From Arachnopeziza araneosa (lineage: Eukaryota; Ascomycota; Leotiomycetes; Helotiales; Arachnopezizaceae): a DNA stretch of 64,000 nt. The translations under genes and the position numbers were made by a program. A model generated the notes under the pieces. The model saw only the letters and a list, made by a program, of their open reading frames with translations. It had not been told where the DNA came from and searched no databases. Of the stretch, positions 24,032 through 36,918 are shown one piece after another. Each line of letters opens with the position of its first letter. The stretch's first letter is position 1. The stretch covers positions 125,571 through 189,570 of the forward strand of contig QYAI01000031.1 of assembly GCA_003988855.1 (NCBI GenBank), in the 5' to 3' direction.

Positions 24032-25814
24032 ATGAAGCTCTTTATTGTTGGCATAGTCCTGGTTGGATATGCTTATGCTGCCTGTAAAAACATTCCTGGA
24101 ACTTCAGGATGGCCTTCGACAGAAGAGTGGACCAGTTTTAATAAATCTCTCGGTGGCGTTCTTTTGAGTCCTATCCCCCCTGGTGGAGTTTGCCATCCAG
24201 GTCAAGTCAATTTCGATGCGGCTCTCTGTCCAACTGTTTACGAGTCTTGGATCACATCATTTACCTTCCACGCAAACGATCCGGTCAGCAGCGCTTTCAA
24301 TAACTGGAACAATGACACTTGTCTTCCACTGCCTCAACTCCCATGCAGTGGCCAAGGGTATCCTACCTATGTAGTCAACGCTACCAAACCAGATCACGTT
24401 CAAAAGGCCATCAATTTTGCTCGGGAGAACAACATCAGACTCAATGTCAAATGTAGTGGGCACGACTATCTAGGTCGCTCAGTTGCACCCAATTCCTTGT
24501 CCATCTGGGTTCACCACATGAATGGCATTCAGTTGCACAATGGGAAGTCTTTTGTACCGCAAGGAGCGGGGAAAGACTGTGATTGTATTCCCGAAGGGCT
24601 TGAATCCGGCCCAGCCATCACATTCTCGGCAGGGGACAACAATAGAGCAGTGTACGCTGCTGCGAATACGGTTGGAATGGCCGTTCCAGTCACTGGAGGA
24701 CCTGATGTTTGTTATGGAGGCTACATGTCTGGAGGTGGTCACTCTGTCTTAGGTGCTACGTACGGTCTCGTTGCTGACCTGATTCTTGAGCTCACTGTGG
24801 TTACTCCTGATGGAAACATCCTCGTGGTAAATGCCTGTCAGAATCGTGATCTCTTCTGGGCTCTTCGTGGTGGTGGTGGTGCGACATTCGGTGTTGTGAT
24901 CTCTTTCACATTACGAATGTTCCAGGATAAACCTACAGCTGGAGTTGTACAAACTTTTCTGCTTCTCGAGAACTCCACTAACTTCTACGATGCGGCCGCT
25001 TATGCATTTACCAGGTACCCTGCCATAGTCGATGCTGGTTGGGGTGGTTACGGGGTGATTTTACCTAGCGCTACAGTGGTACCTGGAAATGGTAGCCAGT
25101 TTTTCATCTCATGGTTTGGAATTGGTCATACAGGTGATGAGCTTCTCGAAACAGGAACCCAGATTGCATCTTACATCAACACGACTTGGCCAGGACAATT
25201 CGAGCCTTTTTGGGCTGTCACTAATTACACGTCATTCTATGATTTCTGGCATCAGGATACAGACACCGGAAGTCCAGTTGGTGTTGATGCACTTGTTGGT
25301 TCGAGATTGCTAGACAAGGCTGCGATAGCTAACCCCAATCTTGCAAGTTACCTCCAGCGAGCAGTTGGTCCTGGAGTTACTATGACTCAACATATGGTAC
25401 GTTCCCCCACCCCAGGAATAGAATGCCGTTCTGACCTTGAGGCAGCTAAGTGGCCCAGGGGTTCATAATAAACCACTGTCTTTAAATTCCGTGAATCCGG
25501 CATGGAGGACCTCTTACAGCCACACAGTCATTTCTGGTGGATGGTACCCTTTTGACACCGCTGGAGAAACCGTGACTTTCAACCAGGTCACCAGCGAAGT
25601 CGAGGCCTTGACCGAATTGGCTCCGAATACCGGCGCTTATATCAACGAAGCTGATCCCTTCCAGGCAAATTACCACCAGGTTTTCTGGGGAACGAACTAT
25701 CCAAGGCTTCTGAGCATCAAGAAGAAGGTTGACCCCCACAGTGTTTTCTGGTGTCGTGCCTGCGTGGGGAATGAGGGTTGGCAGGAAGTTGACGATCAGC
25801 TTTGCACGGTATAG
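24032..25814 (+). CDS. Secreted FAD-linked oxidoreductase (berberine-bridge-like)
   Basis: Flavoprotein oxidase of the VAO/PCMH family, 577 residues, exons 24032-25396 and 25446-25814. Seen: signal peptide MKLFIVGIVLVGYAYA; FAD-binding segment with VKCSGHDYLGRSV, whose His is the expected covalent flavin attachment point; CYGGYMSGGGHSVLGATYGL; DLFWALRGGGGATFGVV; several N-glycosylation sites; and a C-terminal BBE segment (YINEADPFQANYHQVFWG, YPRLLSIKKKVDPHSVFWC). Relatives oxidise sugars, alcohols or secondary-metabolite intermediates; the substrate cannot be told from sequence. The splice acceptor at 25445 is the one that keeps the phase and gives LSGPGVHNK. Confidence 0.9.
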
Positions 25815-27039
25815 AGATGGAGTGGGATAAATTAGGAATAATTCGAGAGTCTACAGATGGGAAACTTGTGTGTTGCAAGAACAGTAGAATGATACCGAAA
25901 ATCTCAAATATTAAACCATTTCATTTCATATGAATAATTATTTTTGACTCTTGAACATACTTACACGCACAGAGTTTTAGAATCTAAATAGTACCATGCG
26001 TTAAATTCAATGCTCGTAAAAATAGGGCAGTCTTGCTTCTTTACATCCAGATAGGTTTTACCGTATCAGCTGCCGCCATTACGTATCATTTATTTAGGTG
26101 TACATCAGCATCTTATGTGACTCCCAGTACTCTGTTGATTGAAAAGCATTGCTGCATCTATGCCCCGGTAGCTTGTACTTGCTGAAGAAACTTGTCATCC
26201 AAAAGACTGAGAAGCCGCCATAATATTTCTAAGCCATATCACTGAAGATGGATCCTATTGGTATTTTCATCTTTCAAGTAGGGCATTATTAGCATGTCCA
26301 GTATCAGCATAGTGATATATTGATCTTTGCTATCTCAGTTCTGAATCATCTCTTTGAAAGCCCTCTCGATCTTGATGGATGAGATGGCATGGAAAGAAGC
26401 GAGATATAAGCTATATCTATTGGTTCACATGGATAGGGTAGCTATTTTGCCTCCTTGTTTTGCTGTAAAGCTGCTATAACGTTGGTTTTGACTTTCAGAT
26501 AACCCATCCTTGCTACCGAACCAATATGAGATTGTCACACTGGCAACAGAAGACTGATGTCTGCTTTGGAATTAATCTAGAACCGAATGATTGAGTCCTG
26601 TATAAACACTAAGAGTTTCTCGGAGTGCGATCGGGCTCGTTTTTCTTACTGAGCCTTCAAAAAGCCCTTTGTTCTCTTTATTGCTTGCTACCACCAAACC
26701 GATTTATCCAACTGTGAATTTGGCTTCGGTGCATTTACCAAGGAATAACTTGACCATAGTGAAGTATTATGTTTATTTGCCCAGGCTTTGGGGTTTCCGG
26801 TGGGAATCGCACCGAATAATGGTCTGACATAAGACCAGATGGGGCTCAGCGATCGGCTAAATGTAGCATAGCAACAATACGTGAGATGTTGGTAAGCGGA
26901 GGCCCTTGATCTCCACCGAGATTCCCCACATAGAAGAAACCAAGCTGTATCCCAAATCTAAAACCGACGACGTTTCTTATCTACAATAGGTCTTTCATTT
27001 AAGAACATTGAACTTGAAACAAGATTTATCATAAAGAAG
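25815..27039. other. AT-rich intergenic stretch, nothing recognised
   Basis: 1.2 kb, clearly more AT-rich than flanking genes, with many stops in all frames. No gene, RNA or repeat identified. Confidence 0.5.
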
Positions 27040-27808
27040 ATGACTGCACTGGAGCCAAAGGTTCGTTTCTACGATCTCTCCGGGCCAAAACCATGGTCAC
27101 CTGCTTGCTGGTGCACCCGCTTCGCACTCAACTACAAAGGGATTCCATATAAAACGGTAAAGCTCTCCTACCCCGCCATAAAACCAAAATGCGAAGAACT
27201 CTTCCCTGACATGACCGGCTTGGATGCCACGGTCCCCATAATCGAAATCCTCGGCCCCAATCATGAAGCACTCAACGACTCAATCCCCATCGCTCACCTC
27301 CTCAACGAGCGCTTCACGGAAGACATGGGATATAAGCATCTCAAAGAAGTCGACTTTGAGCATCGATCCATGGCAGGCATGCCAATGCTCCCTTGGATTG
27401 TTAATGATGTATACGAGAATTGTCTCGATCCGAGTGACGGTAGCAAAGAATACTTTAAGAAATCTCGAGAAGAGGGGTATAAATGCGAACTCAAGGACGT
27501 CATGGAGGTTGTGGGGAAAGGAGAAGAGGGACTGCTGGATTCGATGAGAGTCAAATTTGCACGACTGAGAGAGAGGCTGAAGGATGATGATGGGCTGAGC
27601 GAGCGTGAGTCTTCTAATTATAACGATAGGAGATGAACGTGCTAATGCTCTGACAATAGCGACGTATTGGGACTTTTATGAAGCGGCTAAGCTGAAATGG
27701 ATTGAAGCTGCATCGCCTGAGAAATATGAAAAGCTGCTGAAACTGTATGACGACGATACTTTTACAAAGCTGTTAAAGAAGGTAGAGAAATACTCTGCTG
27801 CCGATTGA
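27040..27808 (+). CDS. GST-fold protein (Ure2/beta-etherase-like N-terminal domain)
   Basis: Predicted glutathione-S-transferase-like protein of 237 residues, exons 27040-27604 and 27660-27808. Seen: an N-terminal thioredoxin-fold GST domain with FYDLSGPKPWSPACWCTRFALNYKGIPYKTV, ATVPIIEI (the cis-Pro motif) and LNDSIPIAHLLNERF; then a helical C-terminal half with LPWIVNDVYENCLDP and, after splicing, PTYWDFYEAAKLKW. Such proteins often conjugate or de-conjugate glutathione in breakdown of aromatic or toxic compounds. It is not a zeta-class enzyme, so it is not the usual maleylacetoacetate isomerase despite the nearby fumarylacetoacetase. Substrate unknown. Confidence 0.8.
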
Positions 27809-28561
27809 ACTATGTCGTGGAAGCTATGTAACCGTCTTGAATTCCAAGTTCGATAGAACAACTACTTTGAGTTATCGACTATGAGGGCTGCTCTGGGACG
27901 GTAGAGTTGAGTGGAGATGGATCGGTTTTGGTTTGTTATGCATGTGTTATAATGTTTGGCTCTTGTGCTTGGCTCATGCCCTGCAGCACACTACCGATGT
28001 CTGTCGTAGGTATCGTGATGCAGATAAGAGCTTCGCTAGGTCACACAATCGAAACTCAAGATTGCCAATGGCTAAATCCTAGTTCAAACCATCGTCCACT
28101 ATCTCCTCTGCTTCGGGAAGTGGGCGGTGCTGACTAATGAATAGGTCGAAAGAATCTCCGTTGAATCGGCCATTTTTGAAGCTCCTGGCGGATCGGCAAA
28201 TATTTGCGGCTTCTTTCTTCTCTCCACGTCCACTATCAGTTGGTGGAGATTGCCACTGGGACATCCACTATTATTGAATCTTGCCCTGTAATTGACAATG
28301 CCTCAACCGCTAAAAAATTCATGAAGCAGCATGTCAATCACATGCGTGGCCAGACAAATAGTGCAGACATATGGTGGCTTGCACACGCTACATATCCACC
28401 TTGAAATCTGGGGGTCCCCCATGGGGTACTTGTAACCACGAATCCCCAAGGTAGCTCAAGTCGAAATTGATCCAACTCATTTTATCTGGTGACCAAAGCA
28501 CCTTTGAATTCATCATCCGAGATCAAGCAGGATAAAATCTATTTACAATAAGTGGGAAACA

Positions 28562-30187
28562 ATGGGGTTCAGGATGGCGACTGCAGGAGATCCAAAGGTA
28601 TGAATGTTATTGAAATGGGCTGGAAATTCACTGAACTACGTATAGTTTTGGCCAGCATGGATCAGATACACAGTACTCGCTAATCTTTGTTGGTTCGTCT
28701 TCATGGGGAACTGTTACGCAGTACGTTATACATTACATTGTCAGAAGTCACTGAGTTGACTATCATCAGTCCGGGATTACAACTGGCTTCGAAGAAATGG
28801 CGGAAGAATTTCGAGTCGGTTTCGGGCCCCTTACAAATATCATCACCTGGTCCGTCTTTGCGCTTGGTGTTAGTAACCTCTTTTGGATGCCACTTGCAAT
28901 GTGTATTGGGAAACGACCTGTTACCTTAGTGTCAATGCTTGTATTCCTCGCTGGCCTTATCTGGAGCTTCAAAGCTCCAACACTCAACAGTCTACTCGGT
29001 GCCCGTATTGTTGCTAGTTTTGGTGCAGGAAGTGTTGAGTCGCTTGGTCCTAGCGTGATTGGAGATATCTTCATGGAAAAATATTTTGCATCGGCTATGG
29101 CAATCTTTGCCCTATTTCTCTCTGCTGGCTCGCAGGTTGGACCAGTAATCGCAGGATATCTTATCGCTGACCGTGGATGGAGGTGGTTCTTCATTCTCTG
29201 CGCCATTCTTAACGGCATCAACCTATTTTTCTGCCTTTTCTTCTTCCCCGAGACATCTTATCGTCGACCATATATTCATGAAGGTGACACTGCCGCTGAT
29301 GCTGATCGAGAAGCTGCCGATAAAGCTGAGACGAAGCAAATTGAGAACACCACTTATAGCGAGGAATTGAATCCAGAGTTGATTGAGGATTATCATGGCT
29401 ATTGGAGAGATCTAGTGTCTTTCAATGATCGTGCTCAGGAGAAAAGCGGTCTGAAAGCGTTCCCAAAGCAGCTATCTCTCCCCTTCCGATTCCTTGTCGT
29501 TCCAGCAGCCGTGTATGCGGCGGTAGCCTACGGTGTCATGCTTGGAGGGTAAGTTTACAAATTTCTTGGAAAGGAGATTCGGAACTAATTGTTGGCAGGA
29601 TTGTGATTATCTCTGCCCAAATACCACAATTCCTGGCACCACCACCATACCTCTTCAACAGCAAAGAGATTGGTCTATTCTCGCTCACCTCTTTCATCGG
29701 CGTCATTGCTGCCTACCCAATTGCTGGCCCTCTTACCGACCTTTTATCTCGTCAAATGACAAAAATGAACGGCGGAATTCACAGACCAGAGTTCAGAATC
29801 CCGGCCTTGATCTTCCCGTTCCTGCTTGCACCATGGGGTCTTATTCTCTACTCGTTTACTATTGCCCGATCTGGTTCCTACGTTGTTGCGTCCGTCGGCC
29901 AAGCCTTCCAAGCGACTGGATTGGTGTTCGTTCCATCCGTCGTTTTGAGCTATATCGTGGATGCATATCCAAATTCTAGCGGTGAAGCGTTGGTGCTAAT
30001 CAACGCCGGAAAGAATCTCGTCGCATTTGGTGTTACGAAGAAGAATGTTGACTGGCTAACGTCACAGGGAATGGAGAAGATGTACAGTGAAATGGCTGGT
30101 ATCCAATGGGCAGTGTTGCTGTTGTGTATTCCAATGTACTTTCTGGGACCAATGCTGAGGGTAAAGACACAAAGATTTGTCTCGTAG
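28562..30187 (+). CDS. Major facilitator superfamily transporter (DHA1-type)
   Basis: Plasma-membrane transporter of 492 residues, four exons: 28562-28597, 28646-28720, 28770-29548 and 29599-30187. Seen: WIRYTVLANLCWFVFMGNCYA (first span), EEFRVGFGPLTNIITWSVFALGVSNLFWMPL, the loop 2-3 signature region GKRPVTLVSMLVFLAG, GARIVASFGAGSVESLGPSVIGDIF, a charged central loop (DREAADKAETKQIENT) and about five to six further spans in the last exon. Fungal DHA1 members export drugs or metabolites or import small molecules. Exon 1 is only 36 nt; it was accepted because its ATG, donor and frame all fit. The gene lies between the GST-fold gene and fumarylacetoacetase on the same strand. Confidence 0.88.
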
Positions 30188-30726
30188 GAATAATCTCTGC
30201 TGCTGGTCAGTTCGGTTTCTATCCCACTTGTGTTCTACATATCTTGTACAGATATCATAGAACAGATCTTCACTATTCTACTAGCACATAATGATTTCCC
30301 CCATTCTCGATGCCGCAATATAATTTGTTTGAATTCCGCCCTCCACGCCGCGAAGCCCACCAGAACCGGAGCTGTCCACCATACTCCCTCCACTCCTCCA
30401 CTCCTCCACCACCTCCTCCACCTCCACATCATCCGGCCACTCTGCGCTTCCGAATCCCAAAGCTATATGAATTACAAATGTTTATCATAAAAAAACACTA
30501 AGAGACATTCAATGTAAGCCAGCCAAAACCGCAATTCTGGCGCCGTGCCCACAACGGCAGACCGTTCACTTCGGGAGGGTGGGGGGTGGACATAAACTCA
30601 GACTTTGCCACATCCCGTATCCTCTGTCCCAAAGTACTGGAACACGCAGAAGAAGTTTCGGTGAGTATGTTTACATTTCCATACATCCTCCTATTTTTCC
30701 TTCTAGACACAGCCGCATGAGCGAGT

Positions 30727-32029
30727 ATGTACGCAGAGCATTTCTCCATTGAAAACATTCCGTACGGGATAGCCAGCAGCGTTGCACATCCTCTACCGTC
30801 TGTCGTGACAAGATTTGAGGATAGTGTGATATTCCTAGATGAACTCGCAGAATTCGACCCGTTCCTTCCAAGTGATGTGATTTCAACCTTTTCTCAGGTG
30901 ATTGGTCCACGGAGAAGAAGAAATCCGCTCATCGCTTCCAGGGAACTGTGAATGCTTTCGCGGCACTGTCAAAGATATCTCAAGCCGCGACTAGGAGATG
31001 GATCCAGTCACATTTAACAAAGCCACTCAGCACTCTCCCATCCTCAGCCATCTCGCCAGTATCAAACGCGACACTCCACCTCCCGGTTGACATGGGCGAT
31101 TTTACAGACTTTTCGTGTTCGGAGCATCATGTCCTGAATGCAGGTGAGGCTGTAATGGGGAAGCGCGAGCACCCCCCAGGATTTCTCCATTTCCCTGTCG
31201 GGTACCACGGCCGGAGTTCAACCATCGTGGTATCTGGGACTCCCATCAAGCGGCCAAAGGGGCAGTACCGTGGTCCGGATAGACAGATCGTCTTTGGAGC
31301 TTCTCAAAAGATGGACTACGAGCTGGAGGTTGCAGCCGTGATAGGGCAACCAAGCAGGATAGGTCAACCGGTCAACATCGCTGACGCCGATGACCACATT
31401 TTTGGACTGGTCCTTTTGAACGACTGGAGTGGTGAGTTTGGCTCTGTTTTCCTAAATAGAGGTCGCTAACGGGAATAGCTCGTGACATTCAAAGCCTAGA
31501 AATGCCACCACTAGGTCCATTGAATGGAAAATCGTTTGCTACTACCATTTCGCCATGGATTGTGACACTGGAAGCACTAGCACCATGCAGAACCACGCCT
31601 CCCAAATGGTCTCCCGACATCACCTTGGCTCCATATCTCCAGGATCCCGACCCCACCCCGACCTTTGACTTCAGCCTGACAGCCTCTCTCCAACCAAAAA
31701 CTTCCCCGGAAGCTTCTGTGATTTGTCGTTCCCACTTCTCCTCGCTGTACTGGACGCTGAGAGATCTCGTGGCGCATCAGACGGTCAATGGCTGTTCGCT
31801 CCGGACGGGCGATCTCCTGGCGACGGGAACCATTTCGGGTCAGAGCCCAGACTCGCATGGGTGTCTGCTCGAGCTGGTGTCGAAAGGTGGAGTGGAGGTG
31901 AAGATGAAGGGGGGAGAGAGGGAGAGAAGAATCTTCTTGGAGGATGGAGATATGGTCTCGCTGACCGCGATATCTGGTGACGGTGTTGGTTTTGGCGAGT
32001 GTGTTGGCACTTTGATACCAGCCGAATGA
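30727..32029 (+). CDS. Fumarylacetoacetase (FAH family)
   Basis: Hydrolyses fumarylacetoacetate to fumarate and acetoacetate, the last step of tyrosine/phenylalanine breakdown (A. nidulans FahA). Three exons, 30727-30897, 30942-31431 and 31479-32029, give 403 residues, slightly below the usual 415-430. Seen: N-terminal domain with HFSIENIPYGIASS; catalytic His region HFPVGYHGRSSTIVVSG; RPKGQYRGPDRQIVFGASQKMDYELEVAAVIG with metal-binding Glu residues; LNDWSARDIQ across a splice; GKSFATTISPWIVTLEAL; and SHFSSLYWTLRDLVAHQTVNGC. It could be a second, substrate-specific paralogue, because homogentisate dioxygenase and zeta-GST, its usual partners, are not seen in this window. Confidence 0.9.
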
Positions 32030-32787
32030 GTACGTCCACTTGCAACAGAACTTACCAAAAGAAATGAATTTTCAGGTCAACGATGACAATTTTATGGTAT
32101 TTGGTCTGTTGTTTAATGCGGAGCAAGAGATGTTCTTACCCGACTGCTTTTTAGCTGGTCTTCTAATGTGCGTGCTTTCGACGGTACCTTCTGGCTCACA
32201 GACCGTCTTGTCTGAACTGACTAAATTACTTAACAGCTACCAGTATTTTAAAGAAGCGCTTCCCGGGAGGAAAACAAAAATTCTCTCATCCTTGCATACA
32301 GCCGTCAAATGGGCAGTGTAACTTGACAGCAATACAATCAGTGACACAACTAATGTACCCAACCACAAAACCAATAAACAACAACACATTTGAACCAGTA
32401 CGCCGCAATAAGCAAAACGGGAACAAATGACCAACCAGATTGACTTTATATCAAGGTTCAACTAGTCATGCCAACGGTCGCGGTCTTCGGAACACAGTGT
32501 TGAGTTACGGTTATTACCGTGTTGTCTCTTCGAAATTGCGGTTTCTTGCGATTAGGGGCAAGACGTAGGGGCTTTATCGATCCTGACAGAGTGAGAGCGT
32601 TTCGAGTTAAGTAAATGAAATATATAAGAGGAGAAAGTTGAAATTTTATTTTCACGAGGCTTCGATTTGACCCAACTCTATGATAACAGAAGACGTTATA
32701 AATCGATTAAGCCATGTCATTTCATACAACTACATCCTAGCCATTTTTGATTTATTCATTCCTTACTATTTCAGCTCCACCCGGTGA
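32030..32787. other. Convergent intergenic stretch
   Basis: 758 bases between the 3' ends of the FAH and FDH genes, AT-rich, with no gene recognised. Confidence 0.5.
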
Positions 32788-34196
32788 TCAAGCCTTATTG
32801 GCAGCAGCAGCCTTCGCTCGCTCACCGTAAGCCTTGGTGGCATAATCTCCATTGATTACGATCAGATCTTCTGGTCTATAATCATGCTTTCCGCTTAGAT
32901 AGCTCTGTAAGATGGCCTTGGTGCCATTGGCATATCTCTTCTGTGCATCAAGCGATGTTCCAGACATATGGGGAACCATGGCGTTTCCACCACCAAAGGG
33001 GTTCTTGGCGTAGCGGAGAGGATGGTCTTTTGGTGCTGGTTGAGGGAACCAAACATCACCACCATAACCGCGGAGATGGCCTGACTTGAGTGCTTCAGCG
33101 ACGTCCTCTTTGACGACAATAGCGCCACGGGCAGTGTTGACAAGCCATGATCCTGGATTTGTTAGAAATTTCATACAGGGAAAGGTATAAACGTACCTGG
33201 TTTCATCTTGGAGATCAACTCCTTGTTGAACAAACCTCTGGTCTTCTCGTGGAGTGGGCAGTTGATGGTAACAACATCACACTGTGCTAACATCTCCTCC
33301 AAGTCGGTAACACGTCTGCAACCAATCTCCTTCTCTACCTCAGGCTTAAGCGGCTGGTAATCAAAGTACAACAGTTCTTTGCAGTCGAATGGCTTCAATC
33401 GTCTCAATACACGCTCACCAATACGCCCAACAGCAACAGTACCAACGACCTTATCCTCGAGATCGAATTCGTTCTTAGCAGCCGCAGCGACGTCCCATTC
33501 TCCAGCTTGGATTTGCTCGTGTGCAGGAACAAAGTTGCGAACAAGAACGAGAATGGTCATGACAACATGCTCAGCGACGGAAACGACATTGGAGCCTGTG
33601 ACTTCAGCAACAGTTATGCCTCCATTCGTCTTGTTTGCGGCATTCAGATCAACATGATCAGACCCAATACCGGCTGTAATGGCAATCTTCAGCTTCTTCG
33701 CCTTGGCCAATCGCTCAGCAGTGAGGTATCCGGGGTGGAAACTGCCATGTCAGCTAGAAGTTGATTCTGGCAGAAAGACAGCATACGGTGTGGTAATGAT
33801 AACCTCTGCATCCACCAATTCCTGGTCGAACTTGGAGTTTTCTCCCTCTTTATCAGATGTGGTGACCAAAGTGTGTCCTTGATCCTCCAACCACTTGCGG
33901 ATACCGAGCTCGTTTTCGGTTGTGCCTAGGAGTTCTGGGACCTGAAAGGGGTGAGTGGACGTCAATTGAGTGGCGAGATGGGAACGAACCTCTTCCGCGT
34001 GCTTCTTTCCATCGTATAGTACGAGAAGTACCTTGACCTTGTCACGTTTCCCTGTCAGCGTTCTAACTCCACCAAGATTGTGTCGTAATGCAAGGGCGCC
34101 ACGAGAGAGGATGCGGGACTGAGGGGTTGTGCTGGCAGAGAAAGAGGAGAGAGCTGGCCGTGCAAAACGAGAGATGGAACGAGTGATTAATACCAT
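32788..34196 (-). CDS. NAD-dependent formate dehydrogenase
   Basis: Oxidises formate to CO2 with NAD+, a D-2-hydroxyacid-dehydrogenase-fold enzyme. Three exons: 34196-33787, 33741-33197 and 33152-32788, 439 residues. Splicing joins IITTP to FHPGYLTAERL and MKPG to SWLVNTARGA, both family hallmarks. Seen: TAGIGSDHVDLNAA, EVTGSNVVSVAEHVVM, the NAD motif VAVGRIGERVL, and NAMVPHMSGTSLDAQKRYA with the catalytic His. The first 45 residues are rich in Arg/Ser/Ala without acidic residues, as in a mitochondrial presequence; the mature enzyme probably begins near KVKVLLVLYDGKKHA. An ATG farther upstream (34304) would add 36 residues; 34196 is preferred because it starts the presequence. Confidence 0.95.
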
Positions 34197-36918
34197 TGTG
34201 ATTGAATTGATTGAAGTGAGTAGTGAGAGTGAGTAGTGAGAGTATGCAGTGAGGGGTGTGGTGGTTTTGTTGTGGTGTTGTCGGAGATATGACGGGATGC
34301 TCAATTCGGGGTGCGGGGTTGGAGCTGCAGAGCCGTCAGCAGTGGTCCGCTACGTAATGCCGGGATGGGAGATGGGAAGAATTGGGTTTGTGTATACAGG
34401 AACGAGGATGAAGATGAAACTGAAGAGAAGAAAGTTTTTTTTCTATACCTTGCAGAGGATCGTGGCTGGATTAGAGATGTGTGTGAGCAGGAGGAGACGA
34501 GGGGCTGAGAGAAGAAGTGAGGGTCTGTATAGCAACCGATGAAAGGAAGGAAGCTTCTCCTCTTTATACCAACACCTCGTTCATCATCTTCCCCTCTTCT
34601 GTCCCAATTCAGCTCATACGCAAAGTCTCGCATCCCACATGGTTTGTATGCGGATCCCAGGTATTTCTCCACTTCTACCTAGCTCAGCACCATCTGCAAA
34701 GCATCATGAGTTCAGCCATTCATCAGTCTTACGCTTCACCAACTCCAGCATGGTCCCGCTGATCCCGATGACGAGACGGCAGTTGATTTGACCAAATTTG
34801 AAGCTCTTCTCATCATCCTGGAGCTCGTTTCCTGGGCCACCCTTCTCCTATTGCTTCGAAGCAGTGGATATGAGGTTTGCACTTTTCGGTGAGTAGCTCT
34901 AGACCGCTTCATGCTCTAGCAGCGTATGAAGAGCTCTTCTGAGTATCTTGAAGGTCAATATCCGCTGTGTTGCACAGCATGTAGTGTGTATGTCCTCTTC
35001 CCCTGATTGCGCCGGCGATATCTCGGGACCTCGGGGGTTCCACAGCAGCTCCCCACATGCTCTCTATCTCGGCATCTTCCCGAAAATAGCCCTCCCGCTT
35101 CTATTCTTCTTTGTTTCCCTCTTTCATGCATTTAATTCTCCTCGCAACCTTTGTCAATATTCGAACCCATCAGTCCGGGCTGTGCTTTCTCTCTCGGGAA
35201 GCTTTATTGTTATGGAACAGGGCCTTGTGGTCCAGCTGTCGATCAATTCGTGTGAGATTGCGGGGTAGAAAATATCCCGCCACCAACCTGGGGTAATTGA
35301 TCCTCTGAACACCACCTCAATCCTCAATTCAATTCATCTCTCCCTGAGTCACATTTTACCAATCCTAATCTTAGGCAGTTCTGATATTGACCTGCAGGTA
35401 GAGATGACTGCAGGAACCGCCTGTACCGGCTCAGTCCACAGGGGCAGTCTGGACGACTTTGGATATGCACTCAAGAATTCTAATTATAGGGAACAAACCA
35501 CGCCTCGGTCTTGCCAACTTTTCATGCCGTCAAAAGAGAGGTTTCGGTAGTGAGAATCAGGTCACGTGTCACGCCTCTTCAATAAGGTCCGTACCTAGGT
35601 AGGCACCTGTCTCTAAATGTATTAAGATTTACTTACCCCTTCAGTTGCAAGAAAGCATTGGAATTATTCCGTGTCGTTTCTTACTCGCTCGAGGATAATT
35701 GCCAGACAGTCACGTGAAATACTATTTCAATTCTGTCTCAAGCTCACTTCACGTGTTTATCATCTTATACGTGGCCAGTCTCAAGTATTTTTGTCCTCGA
35801 ACGTCACCTTCCTGTCTATCTTCCAATTTACCGGCGCATCAAACAGTTTCCAGCTATAGAAAAAACTGCATATGCGAGGAAGCTGAAAGTCCAGAACACC
35901 GAAATTATCCGTATGTACTTACTCCTTTACCGTTTTTGATTTATTTAGAAAGCGTTTTATGTCTTGTTTGACGAATTGACCTTCTGTCTCGATATACTTC
36001 CTAAACGACAAAGGCAACTACAACCGGTTCAGTGGCATAGAGATCTTTGTGATCGTGTCGTTTTGCCGCCTTGAGCGTGATCCAATCCAGGCCAAATTTC
36101 GTGTGGGTATCAGAGACCTTGGAGCTGTGTGAGATGCGTGCTTGACGACTGACGAGCTTCAACGCGGGCAGACACCAGTCGACACTCGCTCCATATTCAG
36201 CAGTTCATACATTCTTATCAACACAAACCAGGACCCGAAAGACTTGTATTCCGCATTCAATTTGTTCATCTTACCATGTCGGGTTCTCCCTTAGGAAAAG
36301 CTTAATACGGCAAAGAGAACCATCCAAAGAAAAATCTTGTATCGCTCCCACCTCGATTTGGCTCCAAATAGGTAAACTCCGATGATATTAGTGAAGGTCC
36401 GCCGGATTTAGACCATGATCTTCAGGAGGAACTCACATCCAGCTAGCCACAAGAAGATATGCTAGGACTATATTCAGTTAGATCTTACTGTGGCTTACAA
36501 GACTGGTGTTCTGGTCCTTCAAAGTGTGGCGAAACCACCAGCCTACCGTTCCCGTGTGGGTCGGTAGTGGCGTGTCTAACGCTTAAAATCGTAGGCGTCC
36601 AACCAGAGTACCAACAATATCAGCCCAGCCGAGCTGGCAAGGCGGTGACCACAATCCACATGTCTCTTCCAATATTGCCAAGCTTTAAACTCACTCAAGC
36701 TAAAGAAGGACGACTTTTCAATGGCCGATGAAGTTTTCTGGCTCTCTTGGCATATTTCCGTTTCCTTTGGCACGTTTCCGTTTCGCGAGCCAGAACATCC
36801 TTTGCCAGCAGCAAATCCTCTACTCTGAAGACGTTATCTTAAGCATAAATGCAATGGACTGCCTAGTGTACACAGTCAAGTTTGCCAAGTAAACTTACCG
36901 CATTAACCTGCTCTCAAA
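34197..36918. other. Long intergenic stretch, no gene supported
   Basis: 2.7 kb. 34197-34700 is presumably the promoter of the formate dehydrogenase gene. The remainder has short open frames but none with a motif, good start or plausible splicing. Confidence 0.5.

Noticed and set aside
27040..27808. Maleylacetoacetate isomerase assignment for the GST-fold gene near FAH
   Set aside because: It lacks the zeta-class N-terminal SSCSxR-type motif; the WSPACWCTRF pattern belongs to another GST subgroup.
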